Below, in pieces: positions 25,093 through 34,900 of a stretch of 64,000 nt of DNA. The stretch lies in assembly GCA_020848545.1 (NCBI GenBank), contig JADLHZ010000012.1, forward strand, positions 1 through 64,000, read 5' to 3'. This stretch comes from Deltaproteobacteria bacterium (GTDB lineage Bacteria; Myxococcota; JADLHZ01). Position 1 is the stretch's first letter. Each line of letters begins with the position of its first letter. Under the pieces are notes generated by a model that had not been told where the DNA came from, did no database searches, and saw only the letters and a program-made list of their open reading frames with translations. The translations under genes and the position numbers were made by a program.

Positions 25093-27729
25093 TCAGCGCT
25101 CGGCGAAGGGGGCGTTGGCGAGCAAATCAGCGTCGCGCGGGGCTTCCCGCGGCTTCGCGAACTTCGACCACTTGCCCTGACGCGGCGCGCCTGTCCGAAA
25201 CGGCACGGCGGTCGACGGCTGCTGCTCTCCGAAGCCGATCGCGGTCTTCGCCCACGTCACTTCGGCGCTCGGGAACAACGCGCGCGCGACTTCCTCGGGT
25301 TTCACCGTGCCGTCGATGCGCTGCGGGATCGTGATCGCGACGGCGGAAGCATCGACCGCGACCACCGCCGTCACTTCCTTCTTGAGATCGAAGCGCTTGC
25401 CCTTGCCCTCCTTCAAGCGCTCGCTGGGGAGCGTCTCGGCTTGCGCGAACGCCGCGGCCACGGAGTGAGCGTCGACCCCACGCGCGACGAAGGTCATCGA
25501 GTCGATTGCGTGCGACGCCGTCTTCGCGTTTTTCTCGAGCACGACGGCGTCGGCAAAGCGCACGCCGCTCGGCGCCACGCGTCGCAAGATCGCGAGCACT
25601 TCTGCCGCGCCGGCCACGCCAGCGATCTCGATGTCCATCAGCTCGTGCTCGCTCGCCATGCGAAACGGCAGCGCCGGCGAGAAGCTGATCTTCGGCCGCG
25701 GCGAGAAGCCCTGCGAGTACACGAGATCCAAGCGCGCGCGCCGGCATGCCCGCAGCAGCCCTTCCATGAGCTCCAGGTGCGACAAGTAGAGCGCGAGCCC
25801 GTCCTTGCTGAAGCGCACGCGCACCGTCGTCGTCTGCGTCGGCTGGGGCGCGCGCGGCAGCGGCTCGGTGACGGAGAGCGCCTCCTTCGGATACACGAGC
25901 GGCTCGAAGGTCTTGAAGTCGCACGCGCCGCACGCCGTGCACTTGCCCCACGCGCAGTCTTCGACCTCGCCCTCTTTGTGCGCGCGCGCGAGCTCCTTCA
26001 GCAAGAAGCGCTTGCTGACGCCGGAGTCGACCGCGTCCCATGGCAAGATCTCGCCGAGCTCGCGGCGGCGATGGAACCACGTCCACTCGAGGCCGTGCGG
26101 CTTCAGCGCGTCGAACGCCTGCATCCAGCGCTGCAAGCGGAAGTGCTCGTCCCAGGCATCCAAGCGGCAGCCGAGCGACCACGCGGCGTAAATCACGTCG
26201 CACACCCGGCGATCGCCGCGCGAGATCACGCCCTCGACCAGCGTCTGGCCGGCGTTGTGGTAGCGGAAGGCCGCGCCGCCTTTCTTCAGGGTCTCCTTCA
26301 ACGCGTCTTGATGCCTGCGGATCTCTTCCTCTGGGATCTGCGGCTCCCACTGAAACGGCGTGTGCGGCTTCGGCACGAAGCTCGACACGCTGACGGCGAC
26401 GTCGAGCTTCACGCCCTTGCGCCGCGCGCGCTCACGAGATGCGAGCCCGAGGTGCGCTATCGCGTCGACGTCGTCTTGGATCTCATACGGCAGGCCGATC
26501 ATGAAGTAGTACTTCAGCGCGGTCCAACCCGCGGCGATCGCGGTGTCGACGGCGCGCAGCAAGTTCTCTTCGGTGTTGCCCTTGTTGATGATGCGGCGCA
26601 TGCGATCGCTGCCGGCCTCGGGCGCGAGCGTGAAGCTGTGCTTCTTGCCACGCGCGATCTCGTTGACCACGTCTTGGGTCAGCGTCTCGGTGCGCAGCGA
26701 AGGCAGCGACACGCCCACGCGCTCGGCGTCGTACTTGTTGAAGAAGTTTCGCAGCAGCGGCTGCAGCGGCTCGTAGTCGCCGATCGACAGCGACAAGAAC
26801 GACACTTCGTCCTGCCCGGTCGCTTGCAGAGACTCGTCGACGATCTTCAGCACCGTCTCCGGATTGCGCTGCCGCGTGGGCCGGAAGATCATGCCGGCTT
26901 GGCAGAAGCGGCAGCCCTTCGTGCATCCGCGCTGCACCTCGATGCCGACGCGATCGTGGACGATGGCGACGTTCGGCACGAGCGGCTTCGTCGGAAACGG
27001 CGCCTTGTCGAGGTCGGCCACTTGCCGGTGCTCGGCGTGCGGGTACCACGCGCGCTTCGGGGTGATCGCGCTGATGGCGCCGCCATGTGCGAAGTCGAAC
27101 TCGAACAACGCCGGCACGTACATGCCCTTGATGCGCGCGACTTCGTCGAGCAGGCGCTCGCGCGACCACTGCTCGGTTTTCCGCCGCTCCATCAACGCGC
27201 AGAGCTCGATGATCGCGTCTTCGCCTTCGCCGATGAGGAACGCGTCGACGAAGTCCGCGAGCGGCTCCGGGTTGAACGCGCCGGATCCGCCGGCGATCAC
27301 CAGCGGCGCGTCGTCTGCGCGATCCTTCGAACGCACGGCGACGCCGCCGAGATCGAGCATGTTCAAGAGGTTCGGATACGAGAGCTCGTACTGCAGGCTG
27401 AAGCCCACGATGTCGCACGCGCTGAGCGGCCGGTGCGTCTCCAGCGTCCACAAGGGCGTCTTCGTCTCGCGCAGCGCGACTTCGCAGTCGGGCCACGGGG
27501 CGTAGCAGCGCTCGGCGGCGAAGCGCGGCACTTCGTTCACGCAGTGATAGAGGACGCGCAGGCCAGTGTGGCTCATGGCGACCTCGTAGACATCTGGGAA
27601 GCACAGCGCGATCCGCACCGCGGCGTCCGCCTTGACGACCTGATTCAGCTCACCGCCGGCGTACCGGCCTGGCTTCTCGACGCGCGAGAGCAAGGCTGCG
27701 ATCTGAGCAGGGATGGCCATGGGGGGCAT
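25093..27729 (-). CDS. TIGR03960-family radical SAM protein with DUF2344 domain
   Basis: The 878-residue protein has an N-terminal cobalamin-binding-like Rossmann region (ALCFPDVYEVAMSHTGLRVLY, VGFSLQYELSYPNLLNML). A radical SAM barrel follows, whose cluster motif CTKGCRFCQAG is of the C-x3-C-x2-C type. Downstream are FTLAPEAGSDRMRRIINKG and a CTACGAC cysteine cluster. The last 230 residues (VRVRFSKDGLALYLSHLELMEGLLRACRRA) are the TIGR03936/DUF2344 domain. In many bacteria this two-part protein is encoded near ribonuclease G or ribosomal protein genes, and a role in RNA or ribosome modification has been suspected. The neighbours here give no help. An in-frame ATG four codons in (27720) is an alternative start. 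Confidence 0.92.
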   Translation of the reverse strand: MPPMAIPAQIAALLSRVEKPGRYAGGELNQVVKADAAVRIALCFPDVYEVAMSHTGLRVLYHCVNEVPRFAAERCYAPWPDCEVALRETKTPLWTLETHRPLSACDIVGFSLQYELSYPNLLNMLDLGGVAVRSKDRADDAPLVIAGGSGAFNPEPLADFVDAFLIGEGEDAIIELCALMERRKTEQWSRERLLDEVARIKGMYVPALFEFDFAHGGAISAITPKRAWYPHAEHRQVADLDKAPFPTKPLVPNVAIVHDRVGIEVQRGCTKGCRFCQAGMIFRPTRQRNPETVLKIVDESLQATGQDEVSFLSLSIGDYEPLQPLLRNFFNKYDAERVGVSLPSLRTETLTQDVVNEIARGKKHSFTLAPEAGSDRMRRIINKGNTEENLLRAVDTAIAAGWTALKYYFMIGLPYEIQDDVDAIAHLGLASRERARRKGVKLDVAVSVSSFVPKPHTPFQWEPQIPEEEIRRHQDALKETLKKGGAAFRYHNAGQTLVEGVISRGDRRVCDVIYAAWSLGCRLDAWDEHFRLQRWMQAFDALKPHGLEWTWFHRRRELGEILPWDAVDSGVSKRFLLKELARAHKEGEVEDCAWGKCTACGACDFKTFEPLVYPKEALSVTEPLPRAPQPTQTTTVRVRFSKDGLALYLSHLELMEGLLRACRRARLDLVYSQGFSPRPKISFSPALPFRMASEHELMDIEIAGVAGAAEVLAILRRVAPSGVRFADAVVLEKNAKTASHAIDSMTFVARGVDAHSVAAAFAQAETLPSERLKEGKGKRFDLKKEVTAVVAVDASAVAITIPQRIDGTVKPEEVARALFPSAEVTWAKTAIGFGEQQPSTAVPFRTGAPRQGKWSKFAKPREAPRDADLLANAPFAER

Positions 27730-27756
27730 GCGGCTAGCATACGCCGATCGATCTGG

Positions 27757-28365
27757 CTATTCGGTCGTGGGTGCGGACGCCGGGGCCGATGCAGGCTCGG
27801 ACGCCGGCTCCGACGCAGGCTCCCCGCCGATCAAATCGACCGTCGCAGTCCGCACGCTGCCGGCGCGACCGAAGTAGGCGATCAACGCCCCGACCGTGGC
27901 GCCGATGACGCCGCTGACCACCGTGCCAACGGCGATGTGCTCCGGTCCGCAGGCCGGACAGCTGCCGCCGGCGAGCGCGGTGCGTTCGATGATCACGCGG
28001 TTGCTGACGGCAAAGCCGACGCCCGCTCCCGCCGCGAGCCCGACCGCGCCGCCGAGCAAGGTCCGCTGCCACGCGCGATCGGCCAAGCTCGGCTCGAGAT
28101 CGAGCGACATCATGTCGGTGAGCTTGCCGGCGCCGGCGAGGCCGTTGAGCGACTCGACGCCCTTCACGCGCAACGGGGCCTTGCTGTCTTTGTCTCTGTA
28201 CACGAAGGAGTACGTGGAAAAATCGATCGCTTCGCCAGCATCGCTGCGCACGTTCTTCACTTCGGCGCCGCGGGCGATGCGCTCCACGTCTCCCGGCGCC
28301 ACGTGGTACGTCGTGCTGCAGGCGGCGGTGGCGAAGATGCATCCGGCAGTGACGAGAAAACGCAT
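27757..28365 (-). CDS. hypothetical lipoprotein with glycine-zipper-like segment
   Basis: Translation from MRFLVTAGCIFATAACSTTY gives a standard lipoprotein signal (Cys16) and 202 residues; an ATG four codons upstream (28377) is also possible. The middle has two Gly/Ala-rich hydrophobic segments, TLLGGAVGLAAGAGVGFAVS and GTVVSGVIGATVGALIAYFG, which look like glycine-zipper membrane hairpins. Between them lies CPACGPEH, which could bind a metal. The C-terminus is a Glu/Pro/Ala/Ser repeat. The gene diverges from the molybdoenzyme operon across about 215 bp. Confidence 0.7.
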   Translation of the reverse strand: MRFLVTAGCIFATAACSTTYHVAPGDVERIARGAEVKNVRSDAGEAIDFSTYSFVYRDKDSKAPLRVKGVESLNGLAGAGKLTDMMSLDLEPSLADRAWQRTLLGGAVGLAAGAGVGFAVSNRVIIERTALAGGSCPACGPEHIAVGTVVSGVIGATVGALIAYFGRAGSVRTATVDLIGGEPASEPASEPASAPASAPTTE

Positions 28366-28478
28366 CGAGATGTGCATAGCCGAAATCCGCGCTAGAGCAA
28401 GCGCGCCAAGTCCCCGATCGCGATGCGCCGTTGCTTCAGGACACGGTCGTCGACAATAGTTACCAAACAGTGACCATG

Positions 28479-28497
28479 CGCCACGTCGAATGTGGCG
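28479..28497. promoter_or_regulatory. inverted repeat upstream of the molybdoenzyme operon
   Basis: CGCCAC (28479-28484) and GTGGCG (28492-28497) pair perfectly around a 7-base spacer. The site lies about 85 bp before the first gene of the operon and about 115 bp from the divergent lipoprotein start. It is the only clear dyad in this intergenic space and could be an operator. The cognate regulator is unknown, and it does not match the FNR or NarL consensus. Confidence 0.35.
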
Positions 28498-28581
28498 ATT
28501 CCGAAACATGGCTCCTCTACTTCACGCGAAAAACTCGCGCGCGGCGGAGGTGGCGCGACGGTTGCATAGCCGCCGGAACCC

Positions 28582-29328
28582 ATGGCTGCTGTCGCGCCAA
28601 GTGTCTTTTTGCTCGGAGAATCGACTCCAGAGCTTGCGCGCCGCTGGCAACGCGCGAGAGTGGCCGCGTTACCGGCATCAGGTGGGGCGGGCGAAGCCGC
28701 TGTGCTGGCGACGCTGGATCCCACCGAGCTCGAGGCCACGCTGCGGCGGGTGTTCGATCACAGCCTAGCGCTCGCCAAGAGCTTCGGCCGTCACCACGGC
28801 GTCGTGCTCGAGCAGCCGGATCTCGTGTCCTTGCTGCCGGCGCTCGGCCTCGCGTGCGGCGAGCGCGAGCATCGTGACGGCGACGCCTCGTGTTGGCTCG
28901 AGCGCGCGCCGTGCTCCGAAGCGTCGAAGGCCCTCTGCGCGTTCTATCGCGAGGCGATCGACGGGCTCGTGCTCGGATTGACCGACGGGGAAGTCTTCTT
29001 TCGCCGCCATCGCTCCGGCGGCAACGGTGACGCGCGCTGCCTCGACGTCTTGTTCGCCGCCGCGGCGGGCGCCGAGCAGCAGAAGTACGGTCCGATCCCC
29101 GAAGCCATGCGAGAAGGGCTCCTCGCCGCAGAGCAGAGCCTCGCGCGGCTCCCAGGAATCACAGTGCGCTTCGTCGGCTTCAGCGAAGGCGTGCTCAGCT
29201 ACGTCGTCGATACGGTGAGCACCGACGTCGCCGCTGGCGCCGCGGTCGACAAGGCCGTCAAGCGGCGCTTCGCCGGGCTCGAAACGAGGAACCTCGCTCC
29301 GCGCAGCGTCCTTGCCGCGGAGCCGTGA
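28582..29328 (+). CDS. Cys/His-containing protein of unknown function heading the molybdoenzyme operon
   Basis: This 248-residue soluble protein ends 33 bp before the alpha-subunit start, so it is almost certainly co-transcribed. The middle part (about 95-155) has a spaced set of Cys and His residues: [35 protein letters not shown] and a [10 protein letters not shown] ending. This pattern recalls small ligand-sensing or hydrolase domains that finish with a G-D-x-x-C block (V4R and ATC-hydrolase-like). That is a resemblance, not an assignment. The last 70 residues ([18 protein letters not shown]) look like a separate alpha/beta domain. A maturation factor or metal/redox sensor for the enzyme is inferred from position. 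Confidence 0.7.
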   Translation: MAAVAPSVFLLGESTPELARRWQRARVAALPASGGAGEAAVLATLDPTELEATLRRVFDHSLALAKSFGRHHGVVLEQPDLVSLLPALGLACGEREHRDGDASCWLERAPCSEASKALCAFYREAIDGLVLGLTDGEVFFRRHRSGGNGDARCLDVLFAAAAGAEQQKYGPIPEAMREGLLAAEQSLARLPGITVRFVGFSEGVLSYVVDTVSTDVAAGAAVDKAVKRRFAGLETRNLAPRSVLAAEP

Positions 29329-29361
29329 TCGCCAATGGCAGCAAAGAAAGGAACCGACAAC

Positions 29362-32300
29362 ATGGGTAGCGACAAGCCGGATCTGGTTCGCCGCAGGCTT
29401 TTGCAGGGTCTCTTCGCAGGCAGCGTCATGGCTGGCAGCTCGGTCGCCGAGGGCGCGGTCATGCGCTTCTTTTCGCCCATCCATATCGACAACCCGCTCG
29501 CGTCGTACCCGAACCGCGACTGGGAGAAGGCGTACCGCAACATCTTCCAGGCCGACTCGACCTTCGTTTTTTTGTGCGCGCCGAACGACACGCACAACTG
29601 CTTGCTGAAGGCCTACGTCAAGAATGGCGTCGTCACTCGGATCGGTCCGACCTTCGGCTACGGAAAGGCGGAGGATCTCTACGGCAACAAGGCCTCGCAC
29701 CGCTGGGATCCGCGGCTCTGCCAGAAGGGGCTCGCGCTCGTCCGGCGCATCTATGGTGACCGTCGCGTCAAAGCGCCGATGGTGCGCGTGGGCTTCAAGG
29801 CCTGGGTCGATGCGGGCTTCCCTCGCGATGCGACGACGGGAAAGCCGGACCCGAAGTACTTTCAGCGCGGTCGCGACAAGTGGCTCCGCGTCAGCTGGGA
29901 CGAGGCCTACGCGATGTCGGCGAAGGCGCTCGACGAGATCACCAAGAGCTACTCGGGCGAGAGCGGCAAGAAGCTCCTGCAAGCGCAAGGCTACGATCCG
30001 GCGATGATCGAGGCCATGGAAGGCGCCGGGACCCAGACCGTCAAGATGCGCGGCGGCATGGCCTTCCTCGGCGCCACCCGCATCTTTGGCCTCTATCGTT
30101 TTGCCAACATGCTCGCGTTGCTCGACGCCAAGGTGCGCAACGTCGGCCCCGACAAGGCGCACGGCGCACGCGGCTGGGACAGCTACAGCTGGCATACGGA
30201 CTTGCCGCCGGGTCACCCGATGGTCACCGGCGCGCAGACCAACGACTTCGATCTCTTCACCGTCGAGAACAGCAAGCTCGCCCTCGTCTGGGGCATGAAC
30301 TGGATCACGACGAAGATGCCGGACAGCCACTGGCTCACCGAGGCGCGCCTCAAAGGAACGCGGGTCGTGTCGATCACGGTCGAGTACAGCGCCACGGCGT
30401 CGAAGTCGGATGACGTCATCTGCATTCGCCCGGGCACCGATCCGGCGTTCGCCCTCGGCCTCGCCCAGGTCATCATGTCGAAGCGCCTCTACGACGAAAA
30501 ATGGGTGGCGAAGAACACGGATCTGCCGCTGCTCGTGCGCATGGACACGCTCGAGCTGTTGCGCCCGGAAGAGATCGCGGCCGACTACAAGGCGGTCGCG
30601 CTCGAGAGCATTCGCTTCTTGAAGAAGGGTGAGATCGCGCCGCCGGCGACGCAGCAAAAAGATCAGCTGGCGTCCGACACGCTCGCCGCGGACTTCCGCG
30701 CCGGCGTCATGTGGGATCAGAAGGCGAAGAAGCTCGCCGTCGTCACGCGCGATCAGTTCGGCAACGCCTTCGACAAGAGCGGCGTCGTGCCGGATCTGCG
30801 CGCCAAGCAGAAGGTGAAGCTCGCGGACGGCAAAGAGATCGAGGTGCGGACGGTCTTCTCCTTGACCGAGCAGTACTGCAACGAGAACTTCACGCCGAAG
30901 CAGACCGAGGCGATCACCGGCGCGCCGGCAAAGGCAACGGAGGCTCTCGCGGTGGCGATCGCGAAGAACCCGGAGAAGACCCTCTTTGCCAACGGCATGG
31001 GGCCGAACCAGTTCTTCAACGCGGACTTGAAGGATCGGGCGATCTTCTTGGTCGCCGCGCTGACCAGGAACGTCGGCTTCCCCGGCGGAAACGTCGGCAG
31101 CTACGCCGGCAACTACCGCGCCGCGCTCTTTACCGGCATGCCGAAGTTCGCGCTCGAGGATCCATTCAACCTCGAGCTCGACCCGGCGAAGTCGAGCAAG
31201 GTGAAGAAGTACGCGCACTACGAGTCGCTGCACTACTTCAACTACGGCGATCGGCCGCTGCGCGTCGGCAACACGCTCTTCACCGGCAAGGGGCACCTGC
31301 CGACGCCGACGAAAGCGATGTGGCTCAACAACTCGAACTCGGTCATCGGCAACATCAAGTGGCACTACGACGTCGTGCACAACACGCTGCCGAAGCTCGA
31401 GTTCATCGCCTACGCCGATTGGTGGTGGACCGGCTCGTGCGAGTACTCGGACATCGTCTTCGCTTGCGACAGCTGGGCCGAGTTCAAGATGCCGGACATG
31501 ACGGCTTCATGCACGAACCCGTTTTTGCAGATGTATCCGACGACGCCGATCGCGCGCGTGTTCGACACCAAGGCGGACATCGAGATCATCGCCGGGGTCG
31601 CCAAGGCGTTGACGAAGCTCACCGGAGACAAGCGCTTCACGGACATGTGGGCGTTCGTCGAGAGCAACAACGTCGAGGCCTACTTGCAGCGCATCATCGA
31701 CGCCTCGCCGGCGTTGAAGGGCTACACGGCCAAGGCGCTGATCAAGAAGGCCGAGGAGGGCATCCCGGCGCTGATGAACAATCGGACCTATCCGCGCATC
31801 TCGTCCTTCGAGCAGGCGAAGAGCGAGGCGCCGTGGCACACGAAGTCCGGTCGTCTCGAGTTCTACCGGCCGGAGGCCGAGTTCGTCGCCAGCGGCGAGA
31901 ACATGATCGTGCACCGAGAGCCCATCGACTCGACGTTCTACGAGCCGAACGTGATCGTCTCGAAGCCGCACCCGGCGATCCGACCGAAGTCTCCCGAGGA
32001 CTACGGGCTCAAGCGCGATGATCTTTCGTGCGAGTCGCGGCAGGTGCGCAACGTCGTCATCACCGGCGACGCGCTGTTGCAGACGAAGCACCCGCTCTCG
32101 GCGAAGGGCTATAAGCACATCTACCACACGCCGAAGTATCGCCACGGCGCGCACACGACGCCGGTCGACACCGACTACACGGGCGTCTTGTTCGGCCCCT
32201 TTGGCGACGTCTACCGGCGCGACAAGCGGCTGCCGAGCGTCACCGAAGGCTACGTCGACATGAACCCGCTCGACGCCAAGGAGCTCGGGCTGCAAGACGG

Positions 32301-32835
32301 CGACTACGTCTACGTCGACGCCGATCCGGACGATCGCCCGTTCCGTGATTGGAAGACCGGCACCGACGCTCACCGGCTCTCACGCCTCATGTTGCGCGTG
32401 CGCTACTACCCGGGAACTCCACGCTACGTGACGCGCACCTGGCACAACATGTACGGCGCGACGTGGGGCAGCGTGAAGGGCCACGAGACGCGAGCGGACG
32501 GCCTCGCCAGGAACGCCGAGACGCAATACCAAGCGATGTACCGCTACGGCAGTCATCAGAGCGCGACGCGCGCGTGGCTGCGGCCGACGCTGATGACCGA
32601 GACGCTCGTCCACAAGGACATGTTCGGCCAAGTCATCGCCAAAGGCTTCGCACCAGACATTCATTGCCCGGTCGGCGCGCCGCGCGAAGCGTTCGTGCGC
32701 TTCACCAAGGCGGAGGCGGGCGGCTTCGGCGGCGTCGGGCTCTGGCGGCCGGTCGAGATCGGCATTCGCCCCGCCAACGAAAGCGAAGTGATGAAGGGCT
32801 ATCTCAAAGGTCAATTCACCCGCGTCGCGGGCTAA
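29362..32835 (+). CDS. molybdopterin oxidoreductase alpha subunit, NarG/NxrA type (DMSO reductase type II)
   Basis: The start chosen follows AAAGGA with 9-10 bases spacing; an ATG at 29335 adds nine residues. The 1157-residue protein begins with a Tat signal ([11 protein letters not shown]), so it is exported folded. Numbering from 29335, the FS0 iron-sulfur ligands are Cys81, Asp85, Cys89 and Cys129 (CAPNDTHNC and LCQKG). The Mo ligand is Asp289 in [13 protein letters not shown], equivalent to Asp222 of E. coli NarG. The blocks [22 protein letters not shown] and [17 protein letters not shown] resemble what I know of periplasmic NxrA of Nitrospira and anammox bacteria and related putative nitrate reductases. 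Nitrate reduction, nitrite oxidation or another oxyanion is possible; the substrate cannot be read from sequence alone. Confidence 0.93.
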   Translation: MGSDKPDLVRRRLLQGLFAGSVMAGSSVAEGAVMRFFSPIHIDNPLASYPNRDWEKAYRNIFQADSTFVFLCAPNDTHNCLLKAYVKNGVVTRIGPTFGYGKAEDLYGNKASHRWDPRLCQKGLALVRRIYGDRRVKAPMVRVGFKAWVDAGFPRDATTGKPDPKYFQRGRDKWLRVSWDEAYAMSAKALDEITKSYSGESGKKLLQAQGYDPAMIEAMEGAGTQTVKMRGGMAFLGATRIFGLYRFANMLALLDAKVRNVGPDKAHGARGWDSYSWHTDLPPGHPMVTGAQTNDFDLFTVENSKLALVWGMNWITTKMPDSHWLTEARLKGTRVVSITVEYSATASKSDDVICIRPGTDPAFALGLAQVIMSKRLYDEKWVAKNTDLPLLVRMDTLELLRPEEIAADYKAVALESIRFLKKGEIAPPATQQKDQLASDTLAADFRAGVMWDQKAKKLAVVTRDQFGNAFDKSGVVPDLRAKQKVKLADGKEIEVRTVFSLTEQYCNENFTPKQTEAITGAPAKATEALAVAIAKNPEKTLFANGMGPNQFFNADLKDRAIFLVAALTRNVGFPGGNVGSYAGNYRAALFTGMPKFALEDPFNLELDPAKSSKVKKYAHYESLHYFNYGDRPLRVGNTLFTGKGHLPTPTKAMWLNNSNSVIGNIKWHYDVVHNTLPKLEFIAYADWWWTGSCEYSDIVFACDSWAEFKMPDMTASCTNPFLQMYPTTPIARVFDTKADIEIIAGVAKALTKLTGDKRFTDMWAFVESNNVEAYLQRIIDASPALKGYTAKALIKKAEEGIPALMNNRTYPRISSFEQAKSEAPWHTKSGRLEFYRPEAEFVASGENMIVHREPIDSTFYEPNVIVSKPHPAIRPKSPEDYGLKRDDLSCESRQVRNVVITGDALLQTKHPLSAKGYKHIYHTPKYRHGAHTTPVDTDYTGVLFGPFGDVYRRDKRLPSVTEGYVDMNPLDAKELGLQDGDYVYVDADPDDRPFRDWKTGTDAHRLSRLMLRVRYYPGTPRYVTRTWHNMYGATWGSVKGHETRADGLARNAETQYQAMYRYGSHQSATRAWLRPTLMTETLVHKDMFGQVIAKGFAPDIHCPVGAPREAFVRFTKAEAGGFGGVGLWRPVEIGIRPANESEVMKGYLKGQFTRVAG

Positions 32836-32860
32836 CGCGAGCGACGAAGGAGGAGAGGTC

Positions 32861-34000
32861 ATGGCGAAAGTGAAGAATTGGCATCTGCAGCGCGAGATGG
32901 ACTACCCGTACGAGGGCGCGCGGCCGAAGAAGCAGTGGGCGATCATCTTCGATCTCAACAAGTGCATCGCGTGTCAGACGTGTACCCTCGCCTGTAAGAC
33001 GACGTGGACCAGCGGCAAGGGCCAAGAGTACATGCTCTGGAACAACGTCGAGACGAAGCCCTACGGCAGCTACCCGCTCGCCTGGGATCTGAACGTCCTC
33101 GAGAAGCTCGGGCGCCAAGACTGGGCGAAGAACGGCAAGTACCTCGGCAAGACGATCTTCGAGGCGGCAGAGCCCACCGAGAAGGCCGTGCACTTCGCGC
33201 CGCAGGACAACGACTGGATGTATCCGAACGTCGGCGAGGACGACTGCGCCGGCGGCCCCGCGGGCGAAGGCGGCTTCTCGATGTCGTCGCTGCCCCACGA
33301 CAAGTGGTTCTTCTACTTGCCGCGCACGTGCGCCCACTGCACTTACCCGGCGTGCCTCGCCGCTTGTCCGCGCAAGGCGATCTACAAGCGCGAAGAAGAC
33401 GGCATCGTGCTCATCGATCAGTCGCGCTGCAAGGGCTACGGCGAGTGCGTGCGCGCGTGCCCGTACAAGAAGTCGATGTACAATCCGCACACCCGCACGA
33501 GCGAGAAGTGCGTCGGCTGCTATCCGGCGGTCGAGCAGGGCATTCAACCGCAGTGCGTCGTCAACTGCATCGGCAAGATCCGCGTCATGGGCTTCATCAA
33601 CCCGCCGTGGTCGATGCGCGAGGACAACCCGGTCGACTACCTGGTGCACAAGAAGGGCATCGCCCTGCCCTACTACCCCCAGCTCGGGCTCGAGCCGAAC
33701 ATCTATTATATACCCCCGATCCACGCCGACCGGGCCTATCTGCGCCAGATGTTCGGCCCGCTCGTCGACGGCGCCATCGAGCGCTACCAAAAGCTGCAAA
33801 GCGATCCGCAGACCGCAGGGCTGCTCACGCTCATCGGCTCCACCGATCGCATCATGCACCGCTTCAAGGTCGCCGACAGCACCGCGACCGGGTTCGACGA
33901 CAAGGGCCAAGAGATCGTGAGCGTCCCGGTGACCGAGCCCGTCATCGAGCGCCGCGCCTGGGACGAGCAGCTGAGCGTCGTTCGCAACAACACACCCTGA
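32861..34000 (+). CDS. iron-sulfur beta subunit, NarH/NxrB type
   Basis: The ATG follows GGAGGAG. The 379-residue protein has four cysteine groups of the NarH/NxrB kind: CIACQTCTLACK, CAHCTYPACLAACP, CKGYGECVRACPYKK and CVGCYP with QCVVNC. They should bind four Fe-S clusters linking the alpha-subunit FS0 cluster to the haem subunit. The block TTWTSGKGQEYMLWNNVETK after the first group is typical of the NxrB/type II family. There is no signal peptide, as expected for a protein carried across the membrane with the Tat-exported alpha subunit. It lies 25 bp after the alpha gene. Confidence 0.95.
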   Translation: MAKVKNWHLQREMDYPYEGARPKKQWAIIFDLNKCIACQTCTLACKTTWTSGKGQEYMLWNNVETKPYGSYPLAWDLNVLEKLGRQDWAKNGKYLGKTIFEAAEPTEKAVHFAPQDNDWMYPNVGEDDCAGGPAGEGGFSMSSLPHDKWFFYLPRTCAHCTYPACLAACPRKAIYKREEDGIVLIDQSRCKGYGECVRACPYKKSMYNPHTRTSEKCVGCYPAVEQGIQPQCVVNCIGKIRVMGFINPPWSMREDNPVDYLVHKKGIALPYYPQLGLEPNIYYIPPIHADRAYLRQMFGPLVDGAIERYQKLQSDPQTAGLLTLIGSTDRIMHRFKVADSTATGFDDKGQEIVSVPVTEPVIERRAWDEQLSVVRNNTP

Positions 34001-34024
34001 GCTTGGATCTGACGGAGGATGATC

Positions 34025-34900
34025 GTGCAAAAACATACTCTCTCACTTGGCCCTCTCGCGATCGCCCTGTTGATCCCGAACGCGGTGTTTGCTGGCGACA
34101 TCGTCGCCAAGAGCATCGCCGCCGATCTCAGCAAAGCCGATCCCACCGCCAGCTACTGGGCGAACGTCGCCGGCGAGCAGGTGTCGCTCATGGCGCAGCC
34201 GATGGTCGCGCCACGGCCAAAGACGACGATGACACCCTTCGTGACCGTGCAGGCGGTGCATGATGGCCACTGGCTCGCGTTCCGCTTGCGCTGGAAGGAC
34301 ACCGAGAAGAGCGAGGCCGGCAAGCTCGGCGAGACCTCGGACGCCTTGGCGATTCAGTTCCCGATCAACGAGTCCGAGACGCCGCCGCCGATCTTCATGG
34401 GCACCAAGGGCAACCCCGTGCACATCTTTCACTGGCGCGCCCAGTATCAACGCGACGCCGAGCGCGGTAAGCCGACGATGCGCGACCTGTACCCGAACAT
34501 GATGATCGACATGTACCCGATGGAGTACTCGGATTACGGCAACATGAAGAAGCCCGGCGACGAACAGCGCGAGAAGTTCTCGCCCGGCCGCGCCGAGGGA
34601 AACCCGCAGGCCTACGAGAAGAGCGGCGTCGACGAAATCTACGCCGAAGGGTTCAGCACGAGCTCGGTTCAAGAAGGCGGCGGCAGCCACGCGCGCGGCG
34701 TGTGGCAGAACGGCGAATGGACCTTGGTCATCACGCGCGAGCTGAAGCGCGAAGGTGGCTCGGTGTGCCCCGTCGGCCGCAAGACCTTCGCGGCGTTCGC
34801 CGTGTGGCAAGGCGGCAGCAGCGAAGTCGGTTCGAGGAAGTCCGTCACCATGCAGTGGTCGACCGTGCAGATCGAGGCAACGAAGGAGGCGAAGCGATGA
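34025..34900 (+). CDS. haem b-binding gamma subunit, EbdC/NxrC-like
   Basis: GGAGG at 34014-34018 abuts an ATG at 34019, so the in-frame GTG at 34025 with six-base spacing is the better start. It gives 291 residues beginning with a Sec signal peptide (LSLGPLAIALLIPNAVFAG). The mature part matches the ethylbenzene-dehydrogenase-type haem domain: MAQPMVAPRP, VQAVHDGHWLAFRLRWKD, GNPVHIFHWRAQYQRD and ARGVWQNGEWTLVITREL. In EbdC a single haem b is held by Met and Lys. This subunit passes electrons between the beta subunit and a periplasmic cytochrome. Its stop overlaps the chaperone gene start by four bases. Confidence 0.88.
   Translation: MQKHTLSLGPLAIALLIPNAVFAGDIVAKSIAADLSKADPTASYWANVAGEQVSLMAQPMVAPRPKTTMTPFVTVQAVHDGHWLAFRLRWKDTEKSEAGKLGETSDALAIQFPINESETPPPIFMGTKGNPVHIFHWRAQYQRDAERGKPTMRDLYPNMMIDMYPMEYSDYGNMKKPGDEQREKFSPGRAEGNPQAYEKSGVDEIYAEGFSTSSVQEGGGSHARGVWQNGEWTLVITRELKREGGSVCPVGRKTFAAFAVWQGGSSEVGSRKSVTMQWSTVQIEATKEAKR

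Noticed and set aside
25039-28395. An 1118-codon plus-strand frame opposite the radical SAM gene
   Set aside because: No domain or motif is visible, and the antisense gene is clearly real; this is a codon-bias artefact of high GC.
33004-34263. Long open frame in another register over the beta-subunit gene
   Set aside because: It is a high-GC shadow frame with Arg/Ala-rich nonsense, while the beta-subunit frame has clear cysteine motifs and a ribosome binding site.
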